A stretch of DNA of 64,000 nt, from contig NZ_CP054493.1 in the NCBI RefSeq assembly GCF_015265475.1, positions 1,488,001-1,552,000 on the forward strand. Reading direction: 5' to 3'. This DNA is from Candidatus Sulfurimonas marisnigri (GTDB taxonomy: Bacteria > Campylobacterota > Campylobacteria > Campylobacterales > Sulfurimonadaceae). The notes beneath the pieces were generated by a model that was not told where the DNA came from, ran no database searches, and saw only the letters and a list, made by a program, of their open reading frames with translations. The position numbers and the translations under genes were made by a program. Positions 18,253 through 28,315 of the stretch are shown in pieces (positions within the stretch are counted from its first letter, which is position 1; the number at the start of each line of letters is the position of its first letter).

Positions 18253-19438
18253 AAAGTGTTAAAAGCTCAAGCTGTTTATCTAGTTCAAATATTTTAATGT
18301 CAGTTTCTTGAATATTTACAGAGTTTTGTAAAAGTTCTACATCATACAATGTCTTATATCCTGCTACATGTAGCTCATTAGTTTGTGAGAGCAATCTAAT
18401 GTAAATATCTTTATTCTCTAAACTAAGTTGTTTTTTCTTCTCAAAATTTTCTATGTTTTGCATAACTTGTTCAAAAATCGCTTTCAATTCTCTTCTTCTA
18501 TCTTCAATAACAACTTTAGACTTTAAGTAATCAACTCTTGCGGCTTCTATATCTTTAAAAGTGTTAATATCCAATGGCATATACGCTTTAACTCCATAGT
18601 TATAATAGTCTGTTGCAGGAGTTGTAGTATTTGTCCCAAAGACTGAACTTGATTGCCAAGTATAGCCTGCTGTCAAACTAACTTTAGGAAGATATTTTGC
18701 TACTGTTACATTTTTAGAATATCTATTTTTTTCTATCTCACTATTGGACATATTTAAAATTATGTTGTACTCTAAAAACTGCTCTAAACTTAAAAGTTTT
18801 AAGTCTGGAATATATGCATCCAAATAGTTCATATCACTAATAGCATTAAATTTTGAAATAATTCTCTCTTTGTTGGTTTGTATATCATAAAGTGACTGTA
18901 TAGCAATATTTCTCTCAATAATAGCATTATCTAAAAATCCAGAATCAAGTTGTCCATTTAGATAGTCCTCTTTTTTTTGTGCAAGATTTATTTCAGAATT
19001 TTTTATTACAATATTTTGCTTACTCTCTTTTAAATCAATCTGCTGAATCTGCATTAAAAGTGATACTGCATCTTTGGCTAATTTTCTTTTTGCAACATCA
19101 ATAGAGTAATTTGAATATATTCTAGATGCCTCTGCAAACTTAATTCCATAGTAAATTCCACCACTTTGAAAAATTGCCTGATCCATCGAAAGTCCAGCTT
19201 TTTCTTGTGTTTGCTCGTTATCATAAGGATTACTTTTAGAATAGCTATAGTTTAGATTTAAAGGAGCTATCCAAGAGTCACGAAGTTTAGAGCTTTGTAC
19301 CTCATTTTTCTTATAATCATAATCAAACTGCACTTTTTTATTATCAGATATATACTCTTCTAGCTTCTTCTCGTCCGCTAAAAGAGAACTGTTACATAGA
19401 ACTGATAGCGCGATTAAGAGATTTAAAACCTTCATCAA
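18227..19438 (-). CDS. TolC-family outer membrane efflux protein
   Basis: A signal peptide (LNLLIALSVLCNSSLLA) leads into about 380 residues of long amphipathic helices interrupted by beta segments (LNLNYSYSKSNPY, VSLTAGYTWQSSS), the pattern of TolC-type trimeric tunnels. It would form the outer membrane exit of an efflux or type I secretion pump. The first 47 bases overlap the end of the argD-like gene, which is unusual but keeps an intact signal peptide (MMK or MK start). No inner-membrane pump gene is directly attached. Confidence 0.8.
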   Translation of the reverse strand: MMKVLNLLIALSVLCNSSLLADEKKLEEYISDNKKVQFDYDYKKNEVQSSKLRDSWIAPLNLNYSYSKSNPYDNEQTQEKAGLSMDQAIFQSGGIYYGIKFAEASRIYSNYSIDVAKRKLAKDAVSLLMQIQQIDLKESKQNIVIKNSEINLAQKKEDYLNGQLDSGFLDNAIIERNIAIQSLYDIQTNKERIISKFNAISDMNYLDAYIPDLKLLSLEQFLEYNIILNMSNSEIEKNRYSKNVTVAKYLPKVSLTAGYTWQSSSVFGTNTTTPATDYYNYGVKAYMPLDINTFKDIEAARVDYLKSKVVIEDRRRELKAIFEQVMQNIENFEKKKQLSLENKDIYIRLLSQTNELHVAGYKTLYDVELLQNSVNIQETDIKIFELDKQLELLTLYEMYKNEI

Positions 19439-20573
19439 TTTCCTCTTTTGTAATTGTTAGCGGTGGTAAAAATCTTAAAGTATTTTTTCCGGCTTTTAAA
19501 ACCATAACACCATTTTCTTTTGCACTTTGTATTATCTTACCTAATGTATCAGCATCTTTTACCCGAAGACCACACATCATCCCTATTCCGACTTTTGAAG
19601 TAAACAAATTTTTATTTTCGGAGTAAAATTTTTCAAGTGCTTGATTAAAGAATATAGAAGTAATCTCTAAATCCCCGCTTTTTTTATACTCACTTAAGAT
19701 ATCAATAACTTCGCATGCAGCAGTTGCGCTTAAAAAGTTTCCACCAAAAGTAGAGCCATGGTCTCCATATGTAAAAACTTCTTTTAAACCTGTCATGACA
19801 ACACCTATTGGAACTCCACCGCCAACACCTTTTGCTAAAGTCACAATGTCTGGTGTGATTTCATAAACATTTGAAGCTAAGAACTCACCAGTTCTATATG
19901 CCCCCGTCTGTACTTCATCAACGATAAGTAAAATATTTTTAGACTTCAGAAGTTTTTCCAAGGACTGAACTTCCTCTTTATTTTGTGGTTGAACTCCACC
20001 CTCGCCTTGAACAAGTTCTATCATTACAGCACATGTATGGTCATCAAGTAAACTCTCAACCTGAGCTATATTGTCAGCATAAACAAAACCATCAGGAAAT
20101 GGCCCAAAATAGTTGTGCATTGACTCTTGACCTGTTGCTTTTACTGTTGTAATAGTTCGACCGTGAAATGAGTGTTGAAGAGTAATTATTTTATATCTTT
20201 TTATCTCCCCGTCTCTCTCACCAAACTTTCTAGCTATTTTAATAGCACCCTCGTTTGCCTCAGCACCACTATTTCCAAAAAAACACATCATATCGTAGCC
20301 ACTTGCTTCAACTATCTTTTGTGCTGCAAGAGCTTGAGGTGCTGTATAATATAGATTTGACATGTGTGTAATATTTGAAAGTTGCTTACATATAGCACTG
20401 TTAACTCTCTCGTTCGCATGCCCAACACTCACAACTCCAATGCCTGAAGTAAAATCAATATATTTTTTGCCGTTAGAGTCAACTAATCTTGCATTTTTTC
20501 CACTTACAAACTCTACATCAGCCCTTGCATATGTAGGTAAAACATATTTTTTATCTAACTCAACTGTATCCAT
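19392..20573 (-). CDS. argD: Acetylornithine aminotransferase-type PLP enzyme
   Basis: A class III aminotransferase of 393 residues: NSGAEANEGAIKIARK, HSFHGRTITTVKATGQ, IVDEVQTGAYRTGEF and the PLP lysine in DIVTLAKGVGGGVPIG. Size and motifs match ArgD, which makes N-acetylornithine in arginine synthesis and can also act in lysine synthesis. A related omega-aminotransferase cannot be fully excluded, since no other arg gene is nearby. It is followed by an overlapping tolC gene. Confidence 0.85.
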   Translation of the reverse strand: MDTVELDKKYVLPTYARADVEFVSGKNARLVDSNGKKYIDFTSGIGVVSVGHANERVNSAICKQLSNITHMSNLYYTAPQALAAQKIVEASGYDMMCFFGNSGAEANEGAIKIARKFGERDGEIKRYKIITLQHSFHGRTITTVKATGQESMHNYFGPFPDGFVYADNIAQVESLLDDHTCAVMIELVQGEGGVQPQNKEEVQSLEKLLKSKNILLIVDEVQTGAYRTGEFLASNVYEITPDIVTLAKGVGGGVPIGVVMTGLKEVFTYGDHGSTFGGNFLSATAACEVIDILSEYKKSGDLEITSIFFNQALEKFYSENKNLFTSKVGIGMMCGLRVKDADTLGKIIQSAKENGVMVLKAGKNTLRFLPPLTITKEEIDEGFKSLNRAISSM

Positions 20574-20687
20574 CTTCTCACCTCTATATTCTTAAATATA
20601 CACATATTTTTATTATTTAATTTATAACAATATAATAGCACAATTATATAAACTTCTGCCAGTTTAAATAAGAAGAAAAGCACAATG

Positions 20688-22004
20688 TCAAGTAAGTAAA
20701 TTCTTCAATTTTTTTTCTCCATACCACCATAAAAATAGTGCTGATGAGAAAATAATTATATCTAGTCCTACCCACATGGCAAATATACCAAGTCCTAAAG
20801 ATGATAAAATTGTAAATACAATTATAGGTGCAATAACCTGTCTAAAGACGCTAACAGGAAAAATAGCATATGGTTTTGATATCCCTTGAAGCATTGCTAT
20901 ATAAATAAATATAACTACAAAGCCATAAGAAGCAAGTCCAGAAATACGTAGATATAGTGCTGTCTGTTTTATAACTTCATAATCTGATGTAAGAAGTGAA
21001 GCAAAATACTCTGCAAAAAGTAAAAAAGAGACAACACCTACTGTACTCATAACCCATCCATAGCTTACAGCTATCTTTACAGTTGGAGATATTCGTTCAT
21101 AAGTTCTAGCACCGTTGTTTTGAGAGATAATTGCAAGTGTGGCAATATTGAGTCCTATTACTGGCATAAGAAAAATTTGCTCTATTCTCATTCCAATACC
21201 AAATGCGGCAACTGCTTCCTTGCCAAATGGCGCTACAAAATAAGTGATAACATACATGCCAAATGCCATCATAAACATGTTCACACTTGGTGGAAAACCC
21301 TGCTTAATAAGCTCAATCATTATTATTTTATCATATCTAAAAGCTTTAAATCCACACCATAGAGTAGTTTTTCTTACCATATAAAACAGATAAAACATAG
21401 TAATTGCTTCAGAAATGACTGTTGCTAATGCTATGCCAGCAACTCCCATATTAAAGTGTTTTATGAATATATAGTTTAATAATATATTTAAAAAAGCGGT
21501 TACAATTAGTATATTTCTAAATGACTTTGTATCACCGGTAGCATTTAGAATCGAATTAAAAAAGAAAGCTCCTATAAAAAAAAGAGCTCCATACAAAATA
21601 AGATTTATATACTCAATTGTTTCTACATAATATGATGGGTCACTCAAAGCCTCAACAAAATACGGAACACTGAGTACACCCAATAAACTCAAAAGTATAG
21701 ATAGCAACAGCGCAAAAGCTATAGAGTTAAGCGCAATATTTTGTGCTTTAGGCATATCTTTCTCTCCTAAAGCATTTCCAACCAATGAAGTAACCGCTTC
21801 ACTCATGCCGATAGCTATTGCTAACACCATGAAGAATACAGAAGCCGATAAAGAGAGTGCTGCAAGAGCTTGTGTGGAAATTATTCCAGCAAAAAATGTA
21901 TCTGTAACATTAAATATTGTGTGGAAAAGATATCCTACAACAGCCGGTAGTGCAAGTTTCAAAATATGTTGTTTAATAACACCTTGAGATAGGTCTATAT
22001 GCAT
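20688..22004 (-). CDS. MATE-family multidrug/Na+ antiporter
   Basis: A 438-residue membrane protein with about twelve helices in two homologous halves, typical of MATE pumps. Motifs include PAVVGYLFHTIFNVTDTFFAG near the start, where an Asp lies in the first helix, and FGIGMRIEQIFLMPVIGLN in the second half. MATE proteins export cationic drugs in exchange for Na+ or H+. It lies downstream of a tolC-hlyD-ABC set in the same direction, though MATE pumps do not normally use TolC. The substrate is unknown. Confidence 0.85.
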   Translation of the reverse strand: MHIDLSQGVIKQHILKLALPAVVGYLFHTIFNVTDTFFAGIISTQALAALSLSASVFFMVLAIAIGMSEAVTSLVGNALGEKDMPKAQNIALNSIAFALLLSILLSLLGVLSVPYFVEALSDPSYYVETIEYINLILYGALFFIGAFFFNSILNATGDTKSFRNILIVTAFLNILLNYIFIKHFNMGVAGIALATVISEAITMFYLFYMVRKTTLWCGFKAFRYDKIIMIELIKQGFPPSVNMFMMAFGMYVITYFVAPFGKEAVAAFGIGMRIEQIFLMPVIGLNIATLAIISQNNGARTYERISPTVKIAVSYGWVMSTVGVVSFLLFAEYFASLLTSDYEVIKQTALYLRISGLASYGFVVIFIYIAMLQGISKPYAIFPVSVFRQVIAPIIVFTILSSLGLGIFAMWVGLDIIIFSSALFLWWYGEKKLKNLLT

Positions 22005-22038
22005 TTTAACTTCTTTTTTATAATTAATTATTTTGTAT

Positions 22039-23412
22039 TTAACTACCTATAGGATATAAGTTAACCTCTTTTGTATATTGTTGATGAAGCAGTAAATAAT
22101 CAAGTTTATATTTTAATAGTTTATTTTGTGTCTCAATTGTCTGTATCTCTCTTTGATTGAGTATAAATAGAGTGCTCGAACCTAACTCATATTTTCTTCT
22201 CTCTAAATTTTCAAGTTTCTTTATAAGCTCTACCTCGTTGATAGAGTTTAATATATTTTTTTCCAAAGCATACAAAGAGGTAATAATATTTTTTAAATTA
22301 GTACTTAAAACAAGCAATAGCTTATTTTTGTTAGCATACAAAAGAGCAGCATTATGCTTATTTTTCAGTTTATTTGCACTGTACTTTCTCTGTTCAATTG
22401 GGAAAGTCATGTTAACGCTCACTTTATAACCCATTTGATCATAAGAATCTGAATCATTTTTAAGGTCATAAACACCGTATAAACCTACATTTAAATCTGG
22501 ATATTTTAAAAGCTCTATATATTTTTTACTTAAAACAAGTTTCTTAATTTCATTGTTAAACATCTTAAAATCATATCTATTTTCCATAGCTATCTTCATA
22601 GCTTCTGTAAAATTAATGTTAGTTGTTTCTAATATTGGCAAATCAGGCAACATATATTTTTCATCAAAATCTTCTTTTGATATATTTAAAAATTTTAAAA
22701 AATTCAAAAACTGATTATCATATTTTACACATGCCGACAGTACTATCTGTTCTCTGTTTATTACCTGTTGCTTTACTTCAATCAATTGCATTTCAGAGAG
22801 AAGACCTTTTTTAACCCTTTGCTCTAAAAAAGTATATCTTTTTTCCACTTTTAAAAGCAGCTCTTTTGATACATCAAGCAAACTCTTTGTATAGAGGAGT
22901 CTATAGTAATTTGTCATAATTTCATAATAAAGATTTCTCATACTCTCTTTGTATTGAAAATCTGTTTTTGACACATCAATAGATGCTAGTCCAACATCTA
23001 ATCTACGTTTATCTATCTGATTTAAAACACTTATAACAGGAACTTTTACACCTAAAAGAACTTCTCCATCCTCGGATGTTTTTATATTGTTATACTCCTG
23101 CGTTCCTTCAGCATACCTATATGAAACACTCATGTCAACCCCATTTTCCAATGGTTTTTCTAAGCCAAGAGTGTAGTATTTACCATAAGTTACAGGATAC
23201 TCTTTCTCCTCATATTTTGCAACAGCCTTAGTATCATAATCTCCTAAAGCATAGTTTAATTTTTCTTCATATACATACTTTTTTCCCAAAGAAACATATA
23301 CGTACGGGTTATCCTTTGTCAAATATTGCCCAATTGAATCTACCTCAAATAACTCTTGTGAAAAAACAGATTTAAATCCAATACATGTAAATATGAAAAT
23401 TATACGAAACAT
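22039..23412 (-). CDS. TolC-family outer membrane protein of a secretion operon
   Basis: An N-terminal leader (IIFIFTCIGFKSVFS) is followed by long helical repeats: RRLDVGLASIDVSKTDF, KRYTFLEQRVKKGLLSEMQL and RRKYELGSSTLFILNQRE. The last matches the TolC-type L-N-x-x-x-x repeat. At 457 residues it is a normal-size outer membrane tunnel. Its start shares one base with the end of the HlyD gene, so these two act together. The operon also contains an ABC membrane protein. Confidence 0.8.
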   Translation of the reverse strand: MFRIIFIFTCIGFKSVFSQELFEVDSIGQYLTKDNPYVYVSLGKKYVYEEKLNYALGDYDTKAVAKYEEKEYPVTYGKYYTLGLEKPLENGVDMSVSYRYAEGTQEYNNIKTSEDGEVLLGVKVPVISVLNQIDKRRLDVGLASIDVSKTDFQYKESMRNLYYEIMTNYYRLLYTKSLLDVSKELLLKVEKRYTFLEQRVKKGLLSEMQLIEVKQQVINREQIVLSACVKYDNQFLNFLKFLNISKEDFDEKYMLPDLPILETTNINFTEAMKIAMENRYDFKMFNNEIKKLVLSKKYIELLKYPDLNVGLYGVYDLKNDSDSYDQMGYKVSVNMTFPIEQRKYSANKLKNKHNAALLYANKNKLLLVLSTNLKNIITSLYALEKNILNSINEVELIKKLENLERRKYELGSSTLFILNQREIQTIETQNKLLKYKLDYLLLHQQYTKEVNLYPIGS

Positions 23413-24680
23413 TACTTATAATTCTCGCCATTATTAATCATAATTGGAGGTTGTGCATTATGCATTCTCCACATCTCATAACCTATAGAAACAGTAGACA
23501 ATCTTACCCATCCGGTTGCCTCTGTTCCTATTTTTAATACTTCAGAACTTGGCCATGGCTCTAATGGATCTTCTACAATATAAGCATAAAAAACACCTTT
23601 TTCATGTGCAATATAATCGATTTTATCTACAACTCCACCAAAAGTACCAAACTTAATTTTTGGCCAACCAGAGACCTGCAGAGATGGCCAACCGTGAAAC
23701 TGCACTCTTACCTGTAAACCTTTCTTGATTAATGGCATGTCAAGCAGTCTTACTTTAAGAAGCAGAGCTCTTTTATTAGCTTGAGGTGCAAAATGAACAA
23801 CAGGCTCCCCTTTTTTCACATAAAGATTAGTATCATTTTTCAATATTCTCAAAGGGTAGCCATCTTTCGATGCGACTACCTTAGAGGTATTGTTTCGTGA
23901 AAGGTCAATTGATATTTTTTTAATCTCTTGCTCAAAATATTTTAATTTATTTTCAGAAGAAATTATACTGTTTTCTAAAAGCTTGATATCATTCTCTTGC
24001 TCTTTAATAAAACGCTCTTTCTTTTTTTTTCTAATCTCAAGACTTTTAGTTTTTATTTCTATATCTATTGTAATATTATCAAATATAACACCCTCTTTTA
24101 TATACTCATTTTTTACAACTTCGTAAGTTCTTTTAGATTCAATACCTTCTAAATGCAAAAGCTTCACTCTCTCATAATTTGAAGTTGCAATTTCAAAATT
24201 ATTTTTTTGTGAAATTTTTTTGCCATTTAAGCTTTTTAATAACTCTTCAATTTGCATAATTTCTTTATTATATATTTCCAAACTAGTCTTTAAATTTGAA
24301 AAGAGATTTTGTTTACGCCCGTGAGAAATTTCCAGACTGCTTTGAACATTTTTATGCTGAACTTTAATATCATCAATAATAGATTTTACTTTTTCTAAAT
24401 ATTGTGCATCTAAATCTATCATATCAAAAAGAGAATCTCCTTTTATTACAAACTTGTTCTCTTCTATATAATATTTTTTTATAAATCCAGATATCGGAGC
24501 CAAAACATTATATTCTCGTTGTGATGGCTCGTATGCAATAAGAGTACCTGTTCCTTTTGTAGTTTGTTGCCATGGAAGAAAAAGAAAAGCTATTAAGATT
24601 ATAATAATGCCTGTTGTAGTTATTCTAGCTTGTCTAACAAAAGGGGACAGTTCTGTCTGTTTAAATGCTTTAAACTTCAC
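23412..24680 (-). CDS. HlyD-family membrane fusion protein
   Basis: One N-terminal membrane helix (TGIIIILIAFLFLPW) is followed by a barrel-sandwich (biotinyl-lipoyl-like) half (NVLAPISGFIKKYYIEEN), a long coiled coil rich in Lys and Glu, then VVASKDGYPLRILKNDTNL and a beta-barrel domain. It would bridge the inner membrane transporter to the TolC-like tunnel encoded next. It overlaps the ABC gene by 11 bases and the tolC gene by one, a strongly coupled operon. The cargo is unknown. Confidence 0.85.
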   Translation of the reverse strand: MKFKAFKQTELSPFVRQARITTTGIIIILIAFLFLPWQQTTKGTGTLIAYEPSQREYNVLAPISGFIKKYYIEENKFVIKGDSLFDMIDLDAQYLEKVKSIIDDIKVQHKNVQSSLEISHGRKQNLFSNLKTSLEIYNKEIMQIEELLKSLNGKKISQKNNFEIATSNYERVKLLHLEGIESKRTYEVVKNEYIKEGVIFDNITIDIEIKTKSLEIRKKKKERFIKEQENDIKLLENSIISSENKLKYFEQEIKKISIDLSRNNTSKVVASKDGYPLRILKNDTNLYVKKGEPVVHFAPQANKRALLLKVRLLDMPLIKKGLQVRVQFHGWPSLQVSGWPKIKFGTFGGVVDKIDYIAHEKGVFYAYIVEDPLEPWPSSEVLKIGTEATGWVRLSTVSIGYEMWRMHNAQPPIMINNGENYK

Positions 24681-25638
24681 TATTTTTCTCCTCTATGTCC
24701 AAAGAAGCAGATAATTTACCTATTTTATAATACCCTTCAATACCATCATATATATAGTCCAGCTGTTTTATGAATCCATTCAAAGCATAAATCAAAGATA
24801 CAATAAGAATCTCTGCTGCAATAAATTCTCCAACTGGCAACTCTCCATTAATCACCAAATAACCTCCGAAAATGAAAAAGCTACTTATGATTACACCCTG
24901 AACAATGTAACTTAGTGCCAATTGCTTGAACACAACTTTAAAGTGATTTTTTCTAGCATTTACATAACCACCCATAATCTCATCAACTTTTTCTAATGTT
25001 TTTTCTTTTGAATCTGTTGTAGTAGGTATTTTTTGCAAAAAATAGATGGCATTATGCTTCATATCTGAACGTTTTATAGCGTAATCAATCCCGTTATTTC
25101 CTAGAAGAATAAGCATTGTAAAGTAAATAACTAAAATCGCGAGTGCGCCATAAAACAAAAAGGCACTAAAGATAAAAAGTAGTATTAAACTTACTAAAAT
25201 TTGCATAATCAACCCTGCTCCGTTAAGGATAAAAACAGGAAATATTTTTTGAATTGTTGTTATATCAAAAAAATAGTTCATCAGTTTGTCTATAGGATAT
25301 TTTGTACTAATATTTTTCTCTTTTAAAGCATACGCTTTTTGAGCGACCTCAAAGCCTTTATCAACAAATACCCTTTGCTCAAACTTTTCTATTATATATT
25401 CTTGCATAAGTTTCAAGAAAGTTATAGACATGAAAATAAATAAAATAATCGAACCTAAAACAACTACAGATATTGAGGCATGTGCTATAAGACTGTTAAT
25501 TATAAATGACGATGTCAATGGAAGGGAGAGTGCTAATATACTCTCCAATAAACTATAATAAAGTATATAATACATACTTCTTTTATCAGACTTTATCGTA
25601 TTTAAAAAACCTTCTAAAACAGCACTCTTAATTCCCAT
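24670..25638 (-). CDS. ABC exporter membrane domain lacking the ATPase domain
   Basis: The 322 residues hold six predicted membrane helices and coupling segments of a type I (ABC_membrane) exporter: SLTSSFIINSLIA-like first helix, LILLFIFSAFLFYGALAI, and GELPVGEFIAAEILIVSLIYAL. The protein ends (KLSASLDIEEKNSEV) just where the linker to the nucleotide-binding domain should begin. No Walker A, Walker B or LSGGQ motif is present in the gene or its neighbours. It overlaps the HlyD gene. Either an ATPase is supplied elsewhere or the protein has lost active transport. Confidence 0.75.
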   Translation of the reverse strand: MGIKSAVLEGFLNTIKSDKRSMYYILYYSLLESILALSLPLTSSFIINSLIAHASISVVVLGSIILFIFMSITFLKLMQEYIIEKFEQRVFVDKGFEVAQKAYALKEKNISTKYPIDKLMNYFFDITTIQKIFPVFILNGAGLIMQILVSLILLFIFSAFLFYGALAILVIYFTMLILLGNNGIDYAIKRSDMKHNAIYFLQKIPTTTDSKEKTLEKVDEIMGGYVNARKNHFKVVFKQLALSYIVQGVIISSFFIFGGYLVINGELPVGEFIAAEILIVSLIYALNGFIKQLDYIYDGIEGYYKIGKLSASLDIEEKNSEV

Positions 25639-25665
25639 ATACTTTTTTCCATTATTAAATTAATT

Positions 25666-27402
25666 CTAATATCCACCCAATTCTACCATGTTTTCTTGAT
25701 AAATTGCACACTTGCCATCAAAGGAGTGTTGTGAACTTGTAAGATTATTAACCCCTTTAGTTCCACTATAAATAAGCACACAATCGGTACGAAGGTCGTT
25801 ATTATATTTAACTTTTAGTTTAAGACTTCCACATGTAGAAGTTACTGAAATTATTTCATCTTCATAAAAGCCTAATGAGCTGTGGATGTAGATACTCTTT
25901 TCACGCTTAAACTGAGAGTTAAGACTTGTTGTGCTTTTTGGAGTAATAAGATAGAATTTATTATCATCTGCTGTTTTAGCTTCATACTCTTCTAAAAATG
26001 CAAACTCACTATCATCAGTGTTAAAACCATCTTTATATGGAATTTCTTCTCTATTTTCTACATGTAAAGAGCCATCTAAGTTCTTAGTAGCAAAACTTTT
26101 AAAATGTTTGATATAAAACTCTTCTGCTTGTATCTCTATGTCAAACTCTTCACAAAGATAGGCACTCAAATCATATTCACTTATTCCGATTTCACTATCT
26201 ATAACCTTAGGCATTAGACTCATTACATTGTGCGAGTATGATGTTCTAATATCACTCTTATGTAAAAAACTCTTAGCAGGTATAACTAAGTCTGCAACTT
26301 CGCTTGTCTCATTTTCATAAAGCCCAAAATAAACAATATTTTCCACTTTTCCGATAGACTCTTTTACTCTCAGTGAGTCAGGCATTTGAGATAGAGGATT
26401 TGCTCCTTGGATAAAAACAGTTTTAAAATTGCTAAACTCAGTATTTACTTTTGAGACCTTTTTACTTTTAGAGTTAAATGGTGAAGTTATGCACTCTTTT
26501 GAATTACCTAGGTAAGAAACACCGCATCCATCTTTGCCAAATAGTCCAAGCATAACTGCAAATGCGTCTATAGCCCTCATAATATCTGCACCATCACTAT
26601 ACTTTTGAACACCTACTCCACAAACTATAGCAACTTTTTTTTTCCTTACAAGCTCTAAAATCTTGCCTATTTGTCCAAGAGTTACATCAATTTTATCTAA
26701 TGTAGCTTTTATTCTTATAGTTTGTGTCAACTCATAGTAATCTTCATATTCACTTGCAAATTCTTCTAAAAACTCAGTATCACAACCACCTTCAATATGT
26801 AAAAAACGGCTAAGGAGAATTGCTAAGTATAAATCACTATGTGGCTTTATCTGTACATGTAAGTCAGCAACTTTTGCTATTTTAGTTTTTATAGGGTCAA
26901 TAACAATAATAGTTTTATCTTTTATAAGTGGCAAGAGATGAGAAGAGGTTACATGTGGATTTCTACCCCAAAAAATAACTACATCTGACTTAGCTATCTC
27001 TGAGAGTGGCATATTCTTATTACTTCCACGACCCTCAATTATACCAGCTTCGCCAGCTCCATCACAGAGACTGCCATCTGTTAAGATAGCCCCAAAAGAG
27101 GCGAAAAAGTGGTCTGTAACCTCTTGCATCAAAGCAAAACTTCCACTACCCCGATAGTGCAAAATTTCATCTTTTTGATAAGCACCTATTATCTCTTTTA
27201 ATTTAGATAGTGCCTCATTAATAGTTATCTCTTTGCCTTTATATCTAGGCGTTACAATAGTTTCATATTTACCATAGTGGTTTAGATGTGAGCATAAAAA
27301 ACCATGTGTATGCCTATCTTTAAGTCCACTCAACTTTTCATTTTTATACTCAACTTCACACGCATCATAGCAGTCTAGTGGACATGCTGTAATATTACTC
27401 AC
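25666..27402 (-). CDS. Molybdopterin-dependent oxidoreductase with Fe-S cluster
   Basis: The N-terminus has Cys residues in CPLDCYDACEV and GFLCSH for a [4Fe-4S] cluster, followed by the molybdopterin fold of the DMSO reductase family: EILHYRGSGSFALMQ, VVIFWGRNPHVTSSH, VFIQGANPLSQMP. At 578 residues it is short and has a reduced C-terminal domain. There is no twin-Arg signal, so it is cytoplasmic. No electron-transfer or membrane subunits lie beside it. It sits between two HlyD-type genes and overlaps the upstream one by 8 bases. The substrate cannot be named. Confidence 0.8.
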   Translation of the reverse strand: MSNITACPLDCYDACEVEYKNEKLSGLKDRHTHGFLCSHLNHYGKYETIVTPRYKGKEITINEALSKLKEIIGAYQKDEILHYRGSGSFALMQEVTDHFFASFGAILTDGSLCDGAGEAGIIEGRGSNKNMPLSEIAKSDVVIFWGRNPHVTSSHLLPLIKDKTIIVIDPIKTKIAKVADLHVQIKPHSDLYLAILLSRFLHIEGGCDTEFLEEFASEYEDYYELTQTIRIKATLDKIDVTLGQIGKILELVRKKKVAIVCGVGVQKYSDGADIMRAIDAFAVMLGLFGKDGCGVSYLGNSKECITSPFNSKSKKVSKVNTEFSNFKTVFIQGANPLSQMPDSLRVKESIGKVENIVYFGLYENETSEVADLVIPAKSFLHKSDIRTSYSHNVMSLMPKVIDSEIGISEYDLSAYLCEEFDIEIQAEEFYIKHFKSFATKNLDGSLHVENREEIPYKDGFNTDDSEFAFLEEYEAKTADDNKFYLITPKSTTSLNSQFKREKSIYIHSSLGFYEDEIISVTSTCGSLKLKVKYNNDLRTDCVLIYSGTKGVNNLTSSQHSFDGKCAIYQENMVELGGY

Positions 27403-28192
27403 TTTTTAGTTCAACCTTAACAAGCTTAGAGAATAGTTCTGGAGGTTTAATTACAATTTGAGCCATATATTTTGATATATTTTTACTGTCTGCAATATTT
27501 AAAAGTCTCGATATTTTGTATGAAGTTTTTTCACCATCCATATAAAGTATTTTTTCTTTTGCATTTAAAATATCTGGCTCATCAAGATATATAGTAAGTA
27601 TTGCCTTTGAAGTATCTGCTACTTTTGCAAGAGGAGTTGAAATGCCTACAACCTGACCAGGTTTAACAAGCATCTCATAAAGAATAAAACCATCAGCACC
27701 TAAATTTTTATCTTTTATGCTTCTTTCAAGCTGAGCCTTTCTTAGTTTAATATCTGTTATTTGAACTTTTAGATTGTTTATCTCTTTTTGAGTATTTAAA
27801 TTAAGATTCTCACTTGCTGTTAAGTCATAAAATTCTCTGTCTTTATCAACTGATGATTTAAATTTTAAAGATATAACTTTGTTATAATTTTCTCTTTTTT
27901 TATCTGAAATTTTAATAAGATTATTTAATATACTTTCATTAACTTTTATAATCTCTCTCAAAGACCATAGTTTATCTTCAAGATAATTCAACTCTTTAAC
28001 ATTTAGTTCATCATCTATAACTATATATGGCTTTGATGACAATTTAGAGCCTACAAGAGCTTCATTAGCATACAAGACAAGCCCAGATACATTAGATGAT
28101 ATATTTCTTATCTCAAATGGTTCAACCTTTGCATAATAAACTTTAGCAAACAAAATATCAAACACTAGAAACATAATTATTAAAATTTTCAC
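27395..28192 (-). CDS. HlyD-like periplasmic adaptor protein
   Basis: An N-terminal signal or anchor (ILIIMFLVFDILFA) leads into a half-lipoyl motif (NISSNVSGLVLYANE), a coiled coil of about 110 residues and a second half (GFILYEMLVKPGQVVGIS). It is the layout of a small membrane fusion protein. At 265 residues it is shorter than the HlyD at 23412-24680. It is the first gene of the leftward operon that goes on to the molybdopterin enzyme, the ABC membrane protein, HlyD and TolC. Confidence 0.7.
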   Translation of the reverse strand: MKILIIMFLVFDILFAKVYYAKVEPFEIRNISSNVSGLVLYANEALVGSKLSSKPYIVIDDELNVKELNYLEDKLWSLREIIKVNESILNNLIKISDKKRENYNKVISLKFKSSVDKDREFYDLTASENLNLNTQKEINNLKVQITDIKLRKAQLERSIKDKNLGADGFILYEMLVKPGQVVGISTPLAKVADTSKAILTIYLDEPDILNAKEKILYMDGEKTSYKISRLLNIADSKNISKYMAQIVIKPPELFSKLVKVELKSE

Positions 28193-28315
28193 TTATATTG
28201 CCTTTAACTAACTTATCTAATTTATTACTATCATTCTACCATTTCATTATTAACATTCAAGCATATTTCATTTAATTTAGGGTACTATTTACGTACTATA
28301 ATTAAAAGGGTGTTT

